The translations under genes were made by a program, and so were the position numbers. Shown here one piece after another: positions 23,850 to 32,259 of a DNA stretch of 32,259 nucleotides. Under the pieces are notes generated by a model. The model was not told the origin of the DNA. It worked only from the letters and a program-made list of their open reading frames with translations, and searched no databases. Position 1 is the stretch's first letter; each line of letters begins with the position of its first letter. The stretch comes from Rugamonas sp. (GTDB taxonomy: Bacteria; Pseudomonadota; Gammaproteobacteria; Burkholderiales; Burkholderiaceae_D): assembly GCF_025354735.1 (NCBI RefSeq), contig NZ_JANXMI010000163.1, forward strand, positions 1-32,259, written 5' to 3'.

Positions 23850-23893
23850 CAGCCACTTGTAAAATCTTGGTTAAACACTTCTTGCAAAACAAC

Positions 23894-24694
23894 ATGCAAA
23901 AAAAATTATCGTTAGTTGCAGCAACCGTCGTTCTGCTTGGATTGTCAGCTTGCGGCATATTGCCGGATAAGGTAGACGAGACTAAAGGCTGGAGCGCTAC
24001 GAAATTATACTCGGAGGCGACCGACGAATTGGACGGCGGGCACTATGAACGCGCAATTCAGTTGTTTGAGAAGCTGGAATCGAGCTATCCGTTCGGAACT
24101 TATGCCCAGCAGGCGCAGATGGAGATCGCCTACGCCTACTATAAAACCCAGGACCAGGCCCAGGCGCTGGCGGCCGTGGAGCGCTTCATCAAGCTGCACC
24201 CGAACCACGCCAACGTCGATTATATGTACTATCTGCGCGGCCTGATCAACTTTAATGACCAGATCGGCTTCCTGAACTTCATTTACGAGCAGGATCCAGC
24301 CGAACGCGACCCGAAAGCGACGCGCGAAGCCTTCGCCGCGTTCAAGGAACTGGCTGAAAAGTTCCCGAACAGCAAGTACACGCCGGACGCGCTGGCGCGC
24401 ATGAAGTATCTGGTCAACGCCATGGCCAAGTATGAAGTCTACGTGGCGCGCTATTACTACCGTCGCGGCGCCTACCTGGCGTCGGTCAACCGCGCCATGG
24501 GCGCCGTCAGCGACTACCGCGATTCGCCGTCGATCGAAGAGGCGCTGTTCATCATGATCCGTGGCTACGACAAGCTGGGCATGAACGAACTGCGCGACGA
24601 CACGATGCGCGTCTTCAAGAAGAACTATCCGAACAGCGCCTTCCTCGACGAAGGCGTCAAGGCCGAGCGCCACTGGTGGAAGTTCTGGAAATAA
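23894..24694 (+). CDS. bamD: Outer membrane assembly lipoprotein BamD
   Basis: BamD is an essential lipoprotein of the BAM complex that inserts beta-barrel proteins into the outer membrane. The signal sequence ends in the lipobox LSAC with Cys20 as the lipidated residue. The mature part is five TPR-like helix pairs (DELDGGHYERAIQLFEKLE, YAYYKTQDQAQALAAVERF and so on). Its 266-residue length is standard. The ATG at 23894 is preferred to a TTG 27 bases upstream because it puts three charged or polar residues before the hydrophobic core, as lipoproteins require. A strong terminator follows the stop. Confidence 0.96.
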   Translation: MQKKLSLVAATVVLLGLSACGILPDKVDETKGWSATKLYSEATDELDGGHYERAIQLFEKLESSYPFGTYAQQAQMEIAYAYYKTQDQAQALAAVERFIKLHPNHANVDYMYYLRGLINFNDQIGFLNFIYEQDPAERDPKATREAFAAFKELAEKFPNSKYTPDALARMKYLVNAMAKYEVYVARYYYRRGAYLASVNRAMGAVSDYRDSPSIEEALFIMIRGYDKLGMNELRDDTMRVFKKNYPNSAFLDEGVKAERHWWKFWK

Positions 24695-24698
24695 GATC

Positions 24699-24724
24699 AA
24701 CCGGAGCCAGGCTCCGGTTTTTTT
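24699..24724 (+). terminator. Intrinsic terminator of bamD
   Basis: The perfect 10-base stem AACCGGAGCC/GGCTCCGGTT has a very small loop and is followed directly by a T-run (24718-24724). It starts 5 bases after the stop codon and lies before the convergent yaaA end. Confidence 0.93.
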
Positions 24725-24782
24725 ATTTGGTGACGGTGACATCGGGGGGCTGCCCCCGGTCCGCGACCGTGGCCGCGTCGTT

Positions 24783-25553
24783 TTAATCGGCCACGCGGCG
24801 GCGGAAGATCCAGTGCCTGGCATCCGAATCGCTGTGGTCGTAGGCGTAGCCGTCGACCGTGAACGCCTTGAGCTTTTGCGGGTCCTTGATGCCCTTGACG
24901 GCGGCGTAGCGCGCCAGCAGTCCGCGCGCCCGCTTGGCGTAGAACGAAATGATTTTGTATTTGCCGTTTTTCCAGTCCATGAACACGGGCGTCACCACCG
25001 GCACCGCCAGCTGGCGCGGCCGCACCGACTTGAAATACTCTTCCGACGCCAGATTCACCAGCACTTCGGCGCCCTGCTCGCCGGCGGTCCGGTTCAGCGC
25101 CTCGGTGATGGTGTCGCCCCAGAACGCATACAGATCCTTGCCGCGCGCGTTGGCGAGCCGCGTGCCCATTTCCAGCCGGTGCGGGTGGATCAGGTCGAGC
25201 GGCCGCAACATGCCGTACAGGCCCGACAATATCCGCACGTGCGATTGGGTGTAGGCCAGCTGCCTGGCCGTGAGCGTGCGCGCCGCGAGGCCGGCGTAGA
25301 CGTCGCCGTTGAAGGCCATGACGGCCTGGCGCGCCTCGCTGGTGTCGCGCGTCCACGAGGCGTAGCGCGCCACGTTGAGCGACGACAGCGCGTCGGAGAC
25401 GTCCATCAGGCCGCCCACTTCGGCCGGTGAAAACTGGCGTAGGCGCTCGATCAGCTGGGCCGAATGGTCGAGAAAGTCGGGGGTGGTGTGCAGTTGGGTG
25501 GTCGGGGGCGTCTCCAGGTCGAGACTTTTGGCGGGCGAAAGCACAATCAGCAT
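24783..25553 (-). CDS. yaaA: YaaA family peroxide stress protein
   Basis: YaaA (DUF328/UPF0246) lowers free iron under hydrogen peroxide stress in E. coli and is reported to bind DNA. The protein shows the family start [12 protein letters not shown], the [14 protein letters not shown] and MGTRLAN blocks, and the [13 protein letters not shown] segment near the C-terminus. The length (256 residues) matches the family's roughly 258. The open frame continues upstream, but the family begins at the ATG at 25553, with a GGAAT ribosome site. It is divergent from the PIN gene with 36 bases between starts. No OxyR site is evident to me. Confidence 0.94.
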   Translation of the reverse strand: MLIVLSPAKSLDLETPPTTQLHTTPDFLDHSAQLIERLRQFSPAEVGGLMDVSDALSSLNVARYASWTRDTSEARQAVMAFNGDVYAGLAARTLTARQLAYTQSHVRILSGLYGMLRPLDLIHPHRLEMGTRLANARGKDLYAFWGDTITEALNRTAGEQGAEVLVNLASEEYFKSVRPRQLAVPVVTPVFMDWKNGKYKIISFYAKRARGLLARYAAVKGIKDPQKLKAFTVDGYAYDHSDSDARHWIFRRRVAD

Positions 25554-25589
25554 AAGATTCCAAATCAACGTACAGAAAAAAGTGTCCAC

Positions 25590-26027
25590 ATGATACCTGT
25601 TCCACCGAAACGCATCATCCTCGATACCAATGTCTGCCTCGACCTGTTCGTGTTCCACGATCCGCGCTGGGCCGCCATGCTGGCCGCCATCGAAAGCGGC
25701 GCCGTCGAGGCCATCACCCGCGCCGACTGCCGCGACGAATACCGCATCGTGCTGCGCTACCCGCACCTGCCGCTCGACGACGGCAGCCGCGCGCTGGCCG
25801 AGGCGCGCTTCGATGCGCTCATCAAGGTCGTCGCGCCGGCCGTGTCGGGCGTGCGGCTGCCGGTGTGCAGCGACCGGGACGACCAGAAGTTCCTGGAGCT
25901 GGCGCGCGATGCGCAGGCCGACATCCTCATCACCAAGGACAAGGCGCTGCTCAAGCTGGCGCGCCGGCTGGCCAAGGCCGGCATGTTCCGCGTGATCGTG
26001 CCGGAGGCGTGGACGCTGGAAGGCTGA
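25590..26027 (+). CDS. PIN-domain protein, putative RNase
   Basis: This 145-residue protein matches the PIN family described as a putative toxin component (TIGR00305/COG1569 type, from memory). Acidic active-site candidates are Asp12 (ILDTNVCLD), Glu50 ([11 protein letters not shown]), Asp98 in the [11 protein letters not shown] segment and Asp117 in the ITKDKALL segment. PIN domains cut RNA with bound Mg or Mn. Its start at 25590 is the first codon of the conserved domain. No antitoxin-like gene is adjacent: upstream is divergent yaaA, downstream an aminotransferase gene. It may therefore be a solitary housekeeping member and not a toxin. Confidence 0.85.
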   Translation: MIPVPPKRIILDTNVCLDLFVFHDPRWAAMLAAIESGAVEAITRADCRDEYRIVLRYPHLPLDDGSRALAEARFDALIKVVAPAVSGVRLPVCSDRDDQKFLELARDAQADILITKDKALLKLARRLAKAGMFRVIVPEAWTLEG

Positions 26028-26115
26028 GCGGCCGGCGCAATCTGACTTTTTTTGGCAACACCAAAGCGGCGCGGCTGCGCTAGAATGGTCGGACACCTCC
26101 ATTTTGCCAGCGACT

Positions 26116-27297
26116 ATGAACAGCCGTTACACCGCCCCCGTCACGCCGCCATTGCGCAGCCGCCTGCCGGCCGTCGGCACCACCGTTTTCAGCACCATGT
26201 CGGCGCTGGCCGCGCGGCACGGCGCGGTCAACCTGGGCCAGGGCTTTCCCGATTTCGCCTGCGACCCGCGACTGACCGACGCCGTCGCCGCGGCCATGCG
26301 CGCCGGCTTCAATCAATATCCGATGATGGCCGGCGCGGCGCCGCTGCGCGAGGCCATCGCCGCCAAGCTGGCCGCCGTCTACGACCACCGCTACGACGCC
26401 GCCAGCGAGATCACCGTCACCGCCGGCGCCACGCAGGGCATCATCACCGCCATCCTGTGCTGCGTCCATCCGGGCGATGAAGTCATCGTCATCGAGCCGG
26501 CCTACGACAGCTACGTGCCGTCGATCACGCTGGCCGGCGGCGTGCCGGTGCTGGTGCAGATGACCGTGGGCGCGCACGACGGCTACGCCGTGCCGTGGTC
26601 CGAGGTGGCCGCCGCCGTCACGCCGAAGACGCGCCTCATCATCATCAACACGCCGCACAACCCCACCGGCACCGTGCTGCGCGCCGCCGACCTGCGCGCG
26701 CTGGCCGACATCGTGCGCGGCACCGACGTGCTGATACTGGCCGACGAAGTGTATGAACACATGGTCTACGACGGCGCGCGCCACGAATCGGTGAGCCGCT
26801 ATCCCGAACTGGCGGCGCGCAGCTTCGTCGTCTCCAGCTTCGGCAAGACCTACCACGTCACCGGCTGGAAGGTCGGCTACGTCGCCGCGCCGGCCGCGCT
26901 GACGGCGGAATTCCGCAAGGTCCACCAGTACAACGTCTTCACCGTCAACACGCCGATGCAGCACGGGATCGCCGACTACCTGCGCGATCCGGCGCCCTAT
27001 CTGGAGCTGCCGGCCTTTTACCAGCGCAAGCGCGACCTGTTCCGCGCCGGCCTGCAAGGCAGCCGCTTCGAGCTGCTGCCGGCCGACGGCACCTATTTCC
27101 AGTGCGTGCGCTACGACGCCATCTCCGACCTGCCGGAGCTCGAATTCGCACAGTGGCTGACCAGCGACATCAAGGTCGCCGCGATTCCGGTGTCGGCCTT
27201 TTATCAGCAGCCCAGGGAATCGGGCATCGTGCGCTTCTGCTTCGCCAAACAGGATGAGACACTGGCGCTGGCGCTAACGCGCCTGGCTAGTTTATAA
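26116..27297 (+). CDS. Class I PLP aminotransferase, methionine aminotransferase-like
   Basis: The 393-residue protein is a fold-type I aminotransferase of the YbdL/MtnE-like kind, which transaminates methionine and some aromatic or glutamine-type amino acids. Motifs: NLGQGFPDF near residues 39-47, NTPHNPTG with Asn182, ADEVYEH with Asp210 and Tyr213, and the PLP lysine Lys244 in [16 protein letters not shown]. The start is the ATG at 26116; a TTG four codons earlier also opens the frame. The substrate cannot be fixed from sequence; other possibilities are kynurenine or glutamine transaminase-like enzymes. A HD-GYP-like gene follows after 24 bases, probably cotranscribed. Confidence 0.9.
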   Translation: MNSRYTAPVTPPLRSRLPAVGTTVFSTMSALAARHGAVNLGQGFPDFACDPRLTDAVAAAMRAGFNQYPMMAGAAPLREAIAAKLAAVYDHRYDAASEITVTAGATQGIITAILCCVHPGDEVIVIEPAYDSYVPSITLAGGVPVLVQMTVGAHDGYAVPWSEVAAAVTPKTRLIIINTPHNPTGTVLRAADLRALADIVRGTDVLILADEVYEHMVYDGARHESVSRYPELAARSFVVSSFGKTYHVTGWKVGYVAAPAALTAEFRKVHQYNVFTVNTPMQHGIADYLRDPAPYLELPAFYQRKRDLFRAGLQGSRFELLPADGTYFQCVRYDAISDLPELEFAQWLTSDIKVAAIPVSAFYQQPRESGIVRFCFAKQDETLALALTRLASL

Positions 27298-27321
27298 AAT
27301 ATCAGCGGTACTGGAACGATC

Positions 27322-28428
27322 ATGGTCCAACGGCGTATCACATTGAATGACCTGGTGCTCGGCGAGCCGCTGCGCTGGAATTTGTTTGCCGCCGAGGCGA
27401 GCGGCCAGCCGCTGCTGCAAAAAGGCCAGATCCTGTCGGACACGTCGCAACTGAGCACGCTGCTGGCGGCCGGCCTGTTCGCGGAAGTCGAGCCGCCGCC
27501 GTCGGTGCTGCATCAGCTCAACCTGTGCAACCGGCGCCTGGAGCGCCTGCTGCATGACCTGCGCAACGAGCATAACGCCGAAGCCGAATTGCGCGACATC
27601 GCGCGCGACGTGATCCACGCGGTCGACCTCAATGCCGACATCGCGCTGGCCTGCATCTTCCTCAACCAGATCGCCGGCACCTACGCCGTGCGGCACTGTA
27701 TCGAGACGGCCGTGGTGGCGGTGGTGGTGGCGCGCGGCATGCGCCACTCGCCGGCCGAGACGCTGACCGTGACCGTGGCCGCGCTGACCATGAACGTCGG
27801 CATGTTGCGCCATCATGAGAGCTTCCAGAACAAGGGCGGTCCGCTGACCGGGGAGGAAATGGCCATCGTGCGCCGCCATCCCGAGGACAGCGCCAACCTG
27901 CTCAAGTGCGCCGGCGTGGAGGACGAGGAATGGATTTCCTGCGTGCTGCTGCATCACGAGAACGATGACGGCAGCGGTTATCCGGCCGGCGTCGCCAGTC
28001 CCGAGGTGACGCAGAACGCCAAGCTGATTAACCTGGCCGACCGCTATTGCGCACAGGTGTCGGCGCGTAATTACCGCCGCTCGATTTTGCCGGATCATGC
28101 TTTGCGCACGCTGTGCGAAGACTTGCAGCACGCGGTCGATCCGCTGCTGGCGCGGCACTTCGCGGAGCAGCTGGGGAAGTATCCGCCGGGCTGCCTGGTG
28201 CGGCTGACGAACGGCGAGATCGGCGTGGTCACGCGGCGCCTGATCGTGGCCGGTGGCGACGAGCTGCACGTGCACTGTTTGCGCGATCCGGCCGGCGCGC
28301 CTTTGCCTGCGGCCTCCGTGCGCCACACCGGCGACGCCGATTGCGCCATCGCCGAGGCGCTGAGCGAGGATCAGGCGTCGATCCGCTTCAGCATGAAGCA
28401 GGTGTGGGGCGCGCAGGCGAGTTTGTAG
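27322..28428 (+). CDS. Degenerate HD-GYP domain protein
   Basis: The 368-residue protein has an N-terminal domain (about 1-110) followed by an HD-GYP-type domain. Active HD-GYP enzymes break down c-di-GMP using His and Asp metal ligands. Here the first His (H125) survives, but the HDxGK stretch has become MNVGM at 157-161, losing the HD pair and the lysine. The later HHExxDGSGYP motif is intact (211-221), as is the His of RRHPEDSANLL (H186). Catalysis is therefore doubtful; c-di-GMP sensing or another role is possible. The C-terminal 80 residues contain a small beta-rich segment with NGEIGVVTRR. The start has a GGA-type ribosome site. Confidence 0.88.
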   Translation: MVQRRITLNDLVLGEPLRWNLFAAEASGQPLLQKGQILSDTSQLSTLLAAGLFAEVEPPPSVLHQLNLCNRRLERLLHDLRNEHNAEAELRDIARDVIHAVDLNADIALACIFLNQIAGTYAVRHCIETAVVAVVVARGMRHSPAETLTVTVAALTMNVGMLRHHESFQNKGGPLTGEEMAIVRRHPEDSANLLKCAGVEDEEWISCVLLHHENDDGSGYPAGVASPEVTQNAKLINLADRYCAQVSARNYRRSILPDHALRTLCEDLQHAVDPLLARHFAEQLGKYPPGCLVRLTNGEIGVVTRRLIVAGGDELHVHCLRDPAGAPLPAASVRHTGDADCAIAEALSEDQASIRFSMKQVWGAQASL

Positions 28429-28453
28429 GCGGTGCAGCGGGCCGCGCCGACTT

Positions 28454-28466
28454 CGGGATCAGACCC
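28454..28466. repeat. Short palindromic intergenic element
   Basis: GGGATCAGACCCC is an imperfect palindrome (one A/G change from GGGGTCxGACCCC). It sits in the 79-base gap between the ends of two convergent genes. I recall similar palindromes repeated in Massilia-like genomes; only one copy is visible here, so its repeat nature is unproven. Confidence 0.3.
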
Positions 28467-28507
28467 CAAGGTGGCGCCGCCTCATCACCACGCCGCGCCA
28501 AATCAAG

Positions 28508-29695
28508 TCAATGCGGCAGCTGTTGCAGCTTGCGGTCGACGAAGGCGCTCAGCTCCGGGTTCAGGCTGCCGGATGACTTGGCGTGGCTGTAGGCTTCCTT
28601 CGCTTCGAGCAGCCGTTTGTCCGCTTGCAGCGAGATCCCCAATCCCATCCACCACACGCCGTTTTGCGGCACCATGCGCAGCGCGGCCTGGTACTGCTCG
28701 GCCGCTTCGGCGTTGCGCTGTTCGCGCTGCAAGGCGGTGCCGAGGAAGGCGCGGTATTCGGCGTTGTCTTTCGCGTAGGGCAGTGAGCGCAGCAGCGTGG
28801 CCGATGCCGCCGTGCCCTGCTCCATCTGCAAACGCGCCAGCAGCATCGCCATCGGCGGCTGGCGCGCGTCGATGGCCAGCGCCAGGCGCAGGCTGTGGAT
28901 CGCTTCGTCGTTGCGCTTGTTTTCCAGCAGCAGGCCTATCAGCGTTTGCCGCGCGCCGTCGTTGCGCGGGTTCAGATCGAGCGCGTTATCGAGGCCGGAA
29001 ATGGCGTCGTTGACGCGCCCTTCCTGCAACGCCGCCAGCGCGCGCCGGTAGGCGTTTTCGGATTGCTGCGCCAGACTCAATTCGCGTCCCTGCGACGTCA
29101 CCGTGGCCGGCGTGGCCGCCGCGCGGATGCTGTCGGCATGGGCTTTTTTCGAAGGCTTGGCGAGCAGCTCGTGTGCCAGCACCAGGTCCGAGCCGGTGGC
29201 GTCGGCGTGCGGTTTCCGGTGGCCGTGATGCGCCTTGGCGCCGGTCGGCGCGGACGGTTTTTCCACCGCCGTCGCGGCATCGCCGGCAGCCTGTAACTGC
29301 GGGCTCGCTTCGACGGCGGCCACTGGCGGCGGCGCCGAAGATGGCGACGATGGCGATGCGCCAGGCTGCGGCTGCGGCGCCGCCACGGACACTGCTTGCG
29401 TCGCCGGCATCGGTGCGGGCGTCGGCAAAACCGCCACCACCGGCGCCGACTGCACCACTTGTATCATCGGCGCGGCCGCCACGGGAGCGTCCGGCGCGCG
29501 CTGCTGCAGATGGCGCCAGCCGAACCAGCCGCCCGCCGCCAGCACCACGGCGGCGGCGAGGCCGCCCGCCGCCAGCAACGGCGGCACCGCGCGATCGCGC
29601 TCGGGCACGGCGCGCACCTGCTGCACCGCTTCGTCGCCGGAGGCGACGCCGCCGCGCGCGTCGAGATCCTGCAGCATCTTGTTAATCAGGCTCAT
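28508..29695 (-). CDS. mshN: MSHA biogenesis protein MshN-like, TPR protein
   Basis: MshN is a pilus assembly component related to inner-membrane anchored TPR proteins. The N-terminus MSLINKMLQDLDARG is the typical MshN beginning. A membrane segment spans about residues 38-60; a Pro/Ala/Ser-rich linker covers 65-165; TPRs fill about 215-390 (ENAYRRALAALQEGRVNDAISGLDNALDLNPRND and later units). The length (395 residues) is near the usual. The ATG at 29695 overlaps the mshM stop (ATGA), indicating coupled translation. The next MSHA gene expected after mshN in Vibrio, mshE, does not follow here; a convergent gene ends 80 bases away. Confidence 0.85.
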   Translation of the reverse strand: MSLINKMLQDLDARGGVASGDEAVQQVRAVPERDRAVPPLLAAGGLAAAVVLAAGGWFGWRHLQQRAPDAPVAAAPMIQVVQSAPVVAVLPTPAPMPATQAVSVAAPQPQPGASPSSPSSAPPPVAAVEASPQLQAAGDAATAVEKPSAPTGAKAHHGHRKPHADATGSDLVLAHELLAKPSKKAHADSIRAAATPATVTSQGRELSLAQQSENAYRRALAALQEGRVNDAISGLDNALDLNPRNDGARQTLIGLLLENKRNDEAIHSLRLALAIDARQPPMAMLLARLQMEQGTAASATLLRSLPYAKDNAEYRAFLGTALQREQRNAEAAEQYQAALRMVPQNGVWWMGLGISLQADKRLLEAKEAYSHAKSSGSLNPELSAFVDRKLQQLPH

Positions 29696-30582
29696 TTGTT
29701 CAGTGCCCAGGTCAGTCCGCACGCCGCGGCCAGCAGCGCGACCAGCGCGGCGACCCATGGCCAGCGCCGGCGGCGCAGCGGGATAGTATCGTTGGCGGCC
29801 ATGCCGACGTGGCGCCGGCTGACCAGGTGTTTGCCTTCGCCGTAACTGAGCATGAGCGCCTTGTGCGCCATGATGTTGACCAGCCGCGGTATGCCGCCGC
29901 TGGCCGAATACAGCTTGCCGATGGCGCCACGACTGAACAGGCGCGCGCCGCTGAAGCCGGCCACGCGCAGGCGGTGCGCGATGTAGTAGTCGACGTCGTC
30001 GCGCTTGAGCGGACCGAGATGGTAGTGGAAGGTGATGCGCTGCGCCAGCTGGCGGATCGAATTGTGCTCCAGGTGCTTGTTCAATTCCGGCTGGCCGAAC
30101 AAGACGATTTGCAGCAGCTTGCGCTTTTCCGTTTCGAGGTTGGTCAGCAGCCGCAGGGCTTCCAGCGATTCGAGCGGAATGGCCTGCGCCTCGTCGAGGC
30201 ACAGCAGCACGCGCTTGCCCTGCGCCGCCAGCTCCATCAGCCGCAGCGTGATCGACTTCAACAACTGATGCTGGTCGACGTCGGTGGCCAGCTTGACGTC
30301 CAGTTCATCGGCCAGCGCCAACATCAGCGTGCGCGGCTCGAGGTAGGGATTCGGAATGTAGGCGGTGACGAAATCGGGGCCCAGCGTGGTGATGAATTTC
30401 CGGCACAGCAGCGTCTTGCCGGTGCCGACTTCGCCGGTGATCTTGATGAAGCCCTCGCCCGCCTTGGCCGCCACCAGCAGCGTGTTGAGCGCCTCCTGCG
30501 AGTGCGGGCTGGTGAAGAAAAAGCTGGTGTCGGGCGTGATCCCGAACGGGACTTCACGCAGCCCGAAATGGGTCTGGTACAT
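29692..30582 (-). CDS. mshM: MSHA biogenesis ATPase MshM, ExeA/GspA-like
   Basis: MshM belongs to the ExeA-type AAA ATPases, thought to help pilus or secretin assembly at the cell envelope. The start MYQTHFGLREVPFGITPDTSF is diagnostic. Walker A is GEVGTGKT at 50-57 and Walker B LLCLDE at 126-131, followed by a SIRQLAQRITFHYHLGPL sensor-type region near 183-200. A hydrophobic segment at about 273-293 closes the 296-residue protein, consistent with inner-membrane anchoring. It lies between mshL and mshN: two bases separate it from the mshL stop, and its own stop overlaps mshN, so the three are one operon. Confidence 0.93.
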   Translation of the reverse strand: MYQTHFGLREVPFGITPDTSFFFTSPHSQEALNTLLVAAKAGEGFIKITGEVGTGKTLLCRKFITTLGPDFVTAYIPNPYLEPRTLMLALADELDVKLATDVDQHQLLKSITLRLMELAAQGKRVLLCLDEAQAIPLESLEALRLLTNLETEKRKLLQIVLFGQPELNKHLEHNSIRQLAQRITFHYHLGPLKRDDVDYYIAHRLRVAGFSGARLFSRGAIGKLYSASGGIPRLVNIMAHKALMLSYGEGKHLVSRRHVGMAANDTIPLRRRRWPWVAALVALLAAACGLTWALNK

Positions 30583-30584
30583 GA

Positions 30585-32259
30585 TTATTTACGCTCCGAA
30601 CGGCGCTGCGGGTCCAGTTCCTTCAGGTGGCGGCTGGTGTCGAGCAAATCCTCGCTCCAGTCGGCGCCGTCTTCGACGATGGTCGGCTTAATCAGCACCA
30701 CCAGCTCGCGCTTCTGGATCACGTCGTTGGTGTTGCGGAACAGCGCGCCGATCACCGGCAGGCTGCCGGCGCCCGGCAGTTCCGAGCGGTCGCTGGTGGT
30801 CGACTGGCGCATCAGGCCGCCGAGCGCGACGACCTTGCCGTCCTGGCCGCGCACCATGCTGTCCATCTCCGACGTCGACGACGCCGCCAGCGGCAGGCTC
30901 AGGCTGCCGGCGCTGCCCAGGTTGACACTCTTGTTGACGGTCGAGACCTGGCTCACCGACGGGTGCACGTGCAGCGTGATATTGCCGTTCGCGTCGATCT
31001 GCGGCGTCACGTCCAGCACCACGCCGGAGAAGAACGGTTGCAGCGTCACGCTCGGCGACGTGGTGCCGGCGCCCACGCCGGTGGAGGTGGTCGTCGTGCT
31101 GACGCCGGTGACGTAGAACTCGTCGGTGCCTATCTTGAGCACGGCCTTCTGGTTGTTCAGCGTGGCGATGCGCGGGCTCGACAGCACGTGCACCGTGCCC
31201 TGCGATTCCAGGAAGGACAGCAGCAGCGCGAAGTTGCTGGTCTGGAAGGCCAGGCCGAACAGCGAACCGGCGGCGCCGGCCGCGCTGCCGATGGAGTAGC
31301 CGCTGCTGGCGCTGATGTTGCCGCTGCTGATGGTGACCGGCGCGGTGGCGCCGCCGCCGCCTGCGCCCAGCGGCGTGAGCGTGGTGCCCGGCGCCAGGAA
31401 GCCGCTCGACAGTTTATTGTTGCCGTGACCGTCGCGGAAGGAGGCGAAGCCGGCCCAGTTGACACCGCTCTGGTAGCCGCTGTTCAATTCCACTTCGAGG
31501 ATCTTGGCCTCCAGGATCACCTGGCGGTCGACCGACAGCTGGGTGGCCTTCAGGTAGAGGTCGACGTTGCGCAACTCGTCGGGCATGGCGCGGATCACGA
31601 TCACGCCCGACTGCGGGCTGATGACGACGCTGCGCCCATCTTTTTCGCCGATGATGGCTTCGAGCGAATCCTTCAGCTCCTGCCAGAAATCGCTGCTGGT
31701 GGTGGTGGTGACGTTGCTGGCGTCGCGCTGGCTCTGGCCGCTGCCGCCGCCACCGTTGTTGCCGTTGTTGCCGCCGTTGTTGCCGCCCGAATTGTCGCCG
31801 CCGCCGCCGTTGTTGTTGTTGTTGCTGCCGCCACCGCCGTTGCCGCCGCTGTTGCTGGTGCCGGCGCTGGAGACCGACGTCGACGTCACGCGCAGGCTGG
31901 ACGAGCCCTTGCGCGCCGCCGTCAGGTAATTGACGTGGAACATGCGGGTCTGGATCGTCAGCGGCCGGATGTAGATGCGGGTGCCTTCGACCTTGTAGTC
32001 GTAGCCGTACAGTTCGCGCACGGCGTCGAGCGCCTCGAACAGCGTCACATCCTTCAGGTTGGCGGTGATGGTGCCGCTGATGTCGGGATGGACCAGCATG
32101 TTGTAGCGGGTGCCGGCGACGATGGAATTGTAGAACTGCTGCACCGGCACGTTGTTGAAGGCGACGTTGAAGCGCTCGTCGAGCACCGCGCGCGCCTTCG
32201 GCAACTGGTTGGCCAGCTGCGCCACCGGCGGCAGCAGCGCGTTGTTGACGGCGTCGCCG
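30585..32259 (-). CDS. mshL: MSHA pilus secretin MshL (5' end outside window)
   Basis: MshL forms the outer-membrane channel for the MSHA pilus. 557 codons are visible; the frame runs open to the window edge, so the lipoprotein N-terminus is missing. Seen in order: an STN-like domain (NVAFNNVPVQQFYNSIVAGTRYNMLVHPDISG); a low-complexity linker of Asn and Gly; the secretin homology segments VILEAKILEVELNSGYQSGVNW, GTVHVLSSPRIATLNNQKAVLKIGTDE and VLDVTPQIDANGNITLHVHPSVS; and the closing signature PGAGSLPVIGALFRNT-type plus ELVVLIKPTIVED. These are standard for bacterial secretins. Assignment to MshL, not PilQ or GspD, rests on the neighbouring mshM and mshN. Confidence 0.93.
   Translation of the reverse strand, partial: GDAVNNALLPPVAQLANQLPKARAVLDERFNVAFNNVPVQQFYNSIVAGTRYNMLVHPDISGTITANLKDVTLFEALDAVRELYGYDYKVEGTRIYIRPLTIQTRMFHVNYLTAARKGSSSLRVTSTSVSSAGTSNSGGNGGGGSNNNNNGGGGDNSGGNNGGNNGNNGGGGSGQSQRDASNVTTTTSSDFWQELKDSLEAIIGEKDGRSVVISPQSGVIVIRAMPDELRNVDLYLKATQLSVDRQVILEAKILEVELNSGYQSGVNWAGFASFRDGHGNNKLSSGFLAPGTTLTPLGAGGGGATAPVTISSGNISASSGYSIGSAAGAAGSLFGLAFQTSNFALLLSFLESQGTVHVLSSPRIATLNNQKAVLKIGTDEFYVTGVSTTTTSTGVGAGTTSPSVTLQPFFSGVVLDVTPQIDANGNITLHVHPSVSQVSTVNKSVNLGSAGSLSLPLAASSTSEMDSMVRGQDGKVVALGGLMRQSTTSDRSELPGAGSLPVIGALFRNTNDVIQKRELVVLIKPTIVEDGADWSEDLLDTSRHLKELDPQRRSERK
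31732..31858 (-). repeat. Asn/Gly low-complexity tract inside mshL
   Basis: The tract encodes runs of Asn and Gly (for example NGGGGSNNNNNGGGGDNSGG) between the N-terminal domain and the secretin domain. Repeated GTT and GCC codon-complement triplets make it a probable site of slippage. Similar linkers occur in some secretins, but this one is long. Confidence 0.85.

Noticed and set aside
23867..23893. TTG start for BamD
   Set aside because: It would place nine extra residues before a good lipoprotein signal sequence; the ATG at 23894 gives a normal one.
25553..26027. Toxin-antitoxin pair
   Set aside because: The PIN gene has no adjacent small antitoxin gene; yaaA is a stress protein on the other strand.

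Overview
The window looks like chromosomal DNA of a high-GC betaproteobacterium, most likely an Oxalobacteraceae member (Massilia/Duganella/Janthinobacterium type). This is inferred from a class I PHA synthase next to PhaR, PEP-CTERM exported proteins, MSHA-type pilus genes, an mfd-serB pair, and GC-rich codon use throughout. I saw no rRNA, tRNA, CRISPR array or complete insertion sequence.

Layout. 1-1297 (minus): an 11-residue-repeat coiled-coil protein, followed by the first codons of a second gene that leaves the window; a hairpin spans their junction. 1456-4580: a PP2C-type phosphatase, a convergent membrane diguanylate cyclase and a cytosolic 5'-nucleotidase. 4680-10558 (plus): mfd, serB, a CDF-type cation transporter and a small DUF4870-like membrane protein. 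10568-18660 (minus): a secreted plant-type subtilase, three PEP-CTERM proteins (two of them tandem paralogues), rimO and metC. 18661-19118 is an AT-rich gene-free stretch. 19177-21671 (minus): phaC then phaR, with a structured leader between them. 21692-24694: a small two-helix membrane protein, rluD-pgeF (overlapping by one base) and divergent bamD. 24783-28428: yaaA, a PIN-domain protein, a PLP aminotransferase and a degenerate HD-GYP protein. 28508-32259 (minus): mshL (5' end outside the window), mshM and mshN.

How the genes relate. Most are housekeeping or envelope genes: DNA repair (Mfd), serine synthesis (SerB), ribosome modification (RimO, RluD), outer-membrane assembly (BamD), cell-wall precursor proofreading (PgeF) and carbon storage (PhaC/PhaR). 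The window also holds one c-di-GMP-making enzyme with an apparent product-inhibition site, one HD-GYP protein that has lost its catalytic HD pair, and pilus secretin/ATPase genes; a link between c-di-GMP signalling and surface behaviour is plausible but unproven.

The least explained items are the repeat protein and its hairpin-covered downstream start codon, the protease/PEP-CTERM cluster, the phaR leader with a terminator-like hairpin, and the altered HD-GYP active site. Only the repeat protein with its unseen partner gene could be an undescribed system, and the partner lies almost wholly outside the window.
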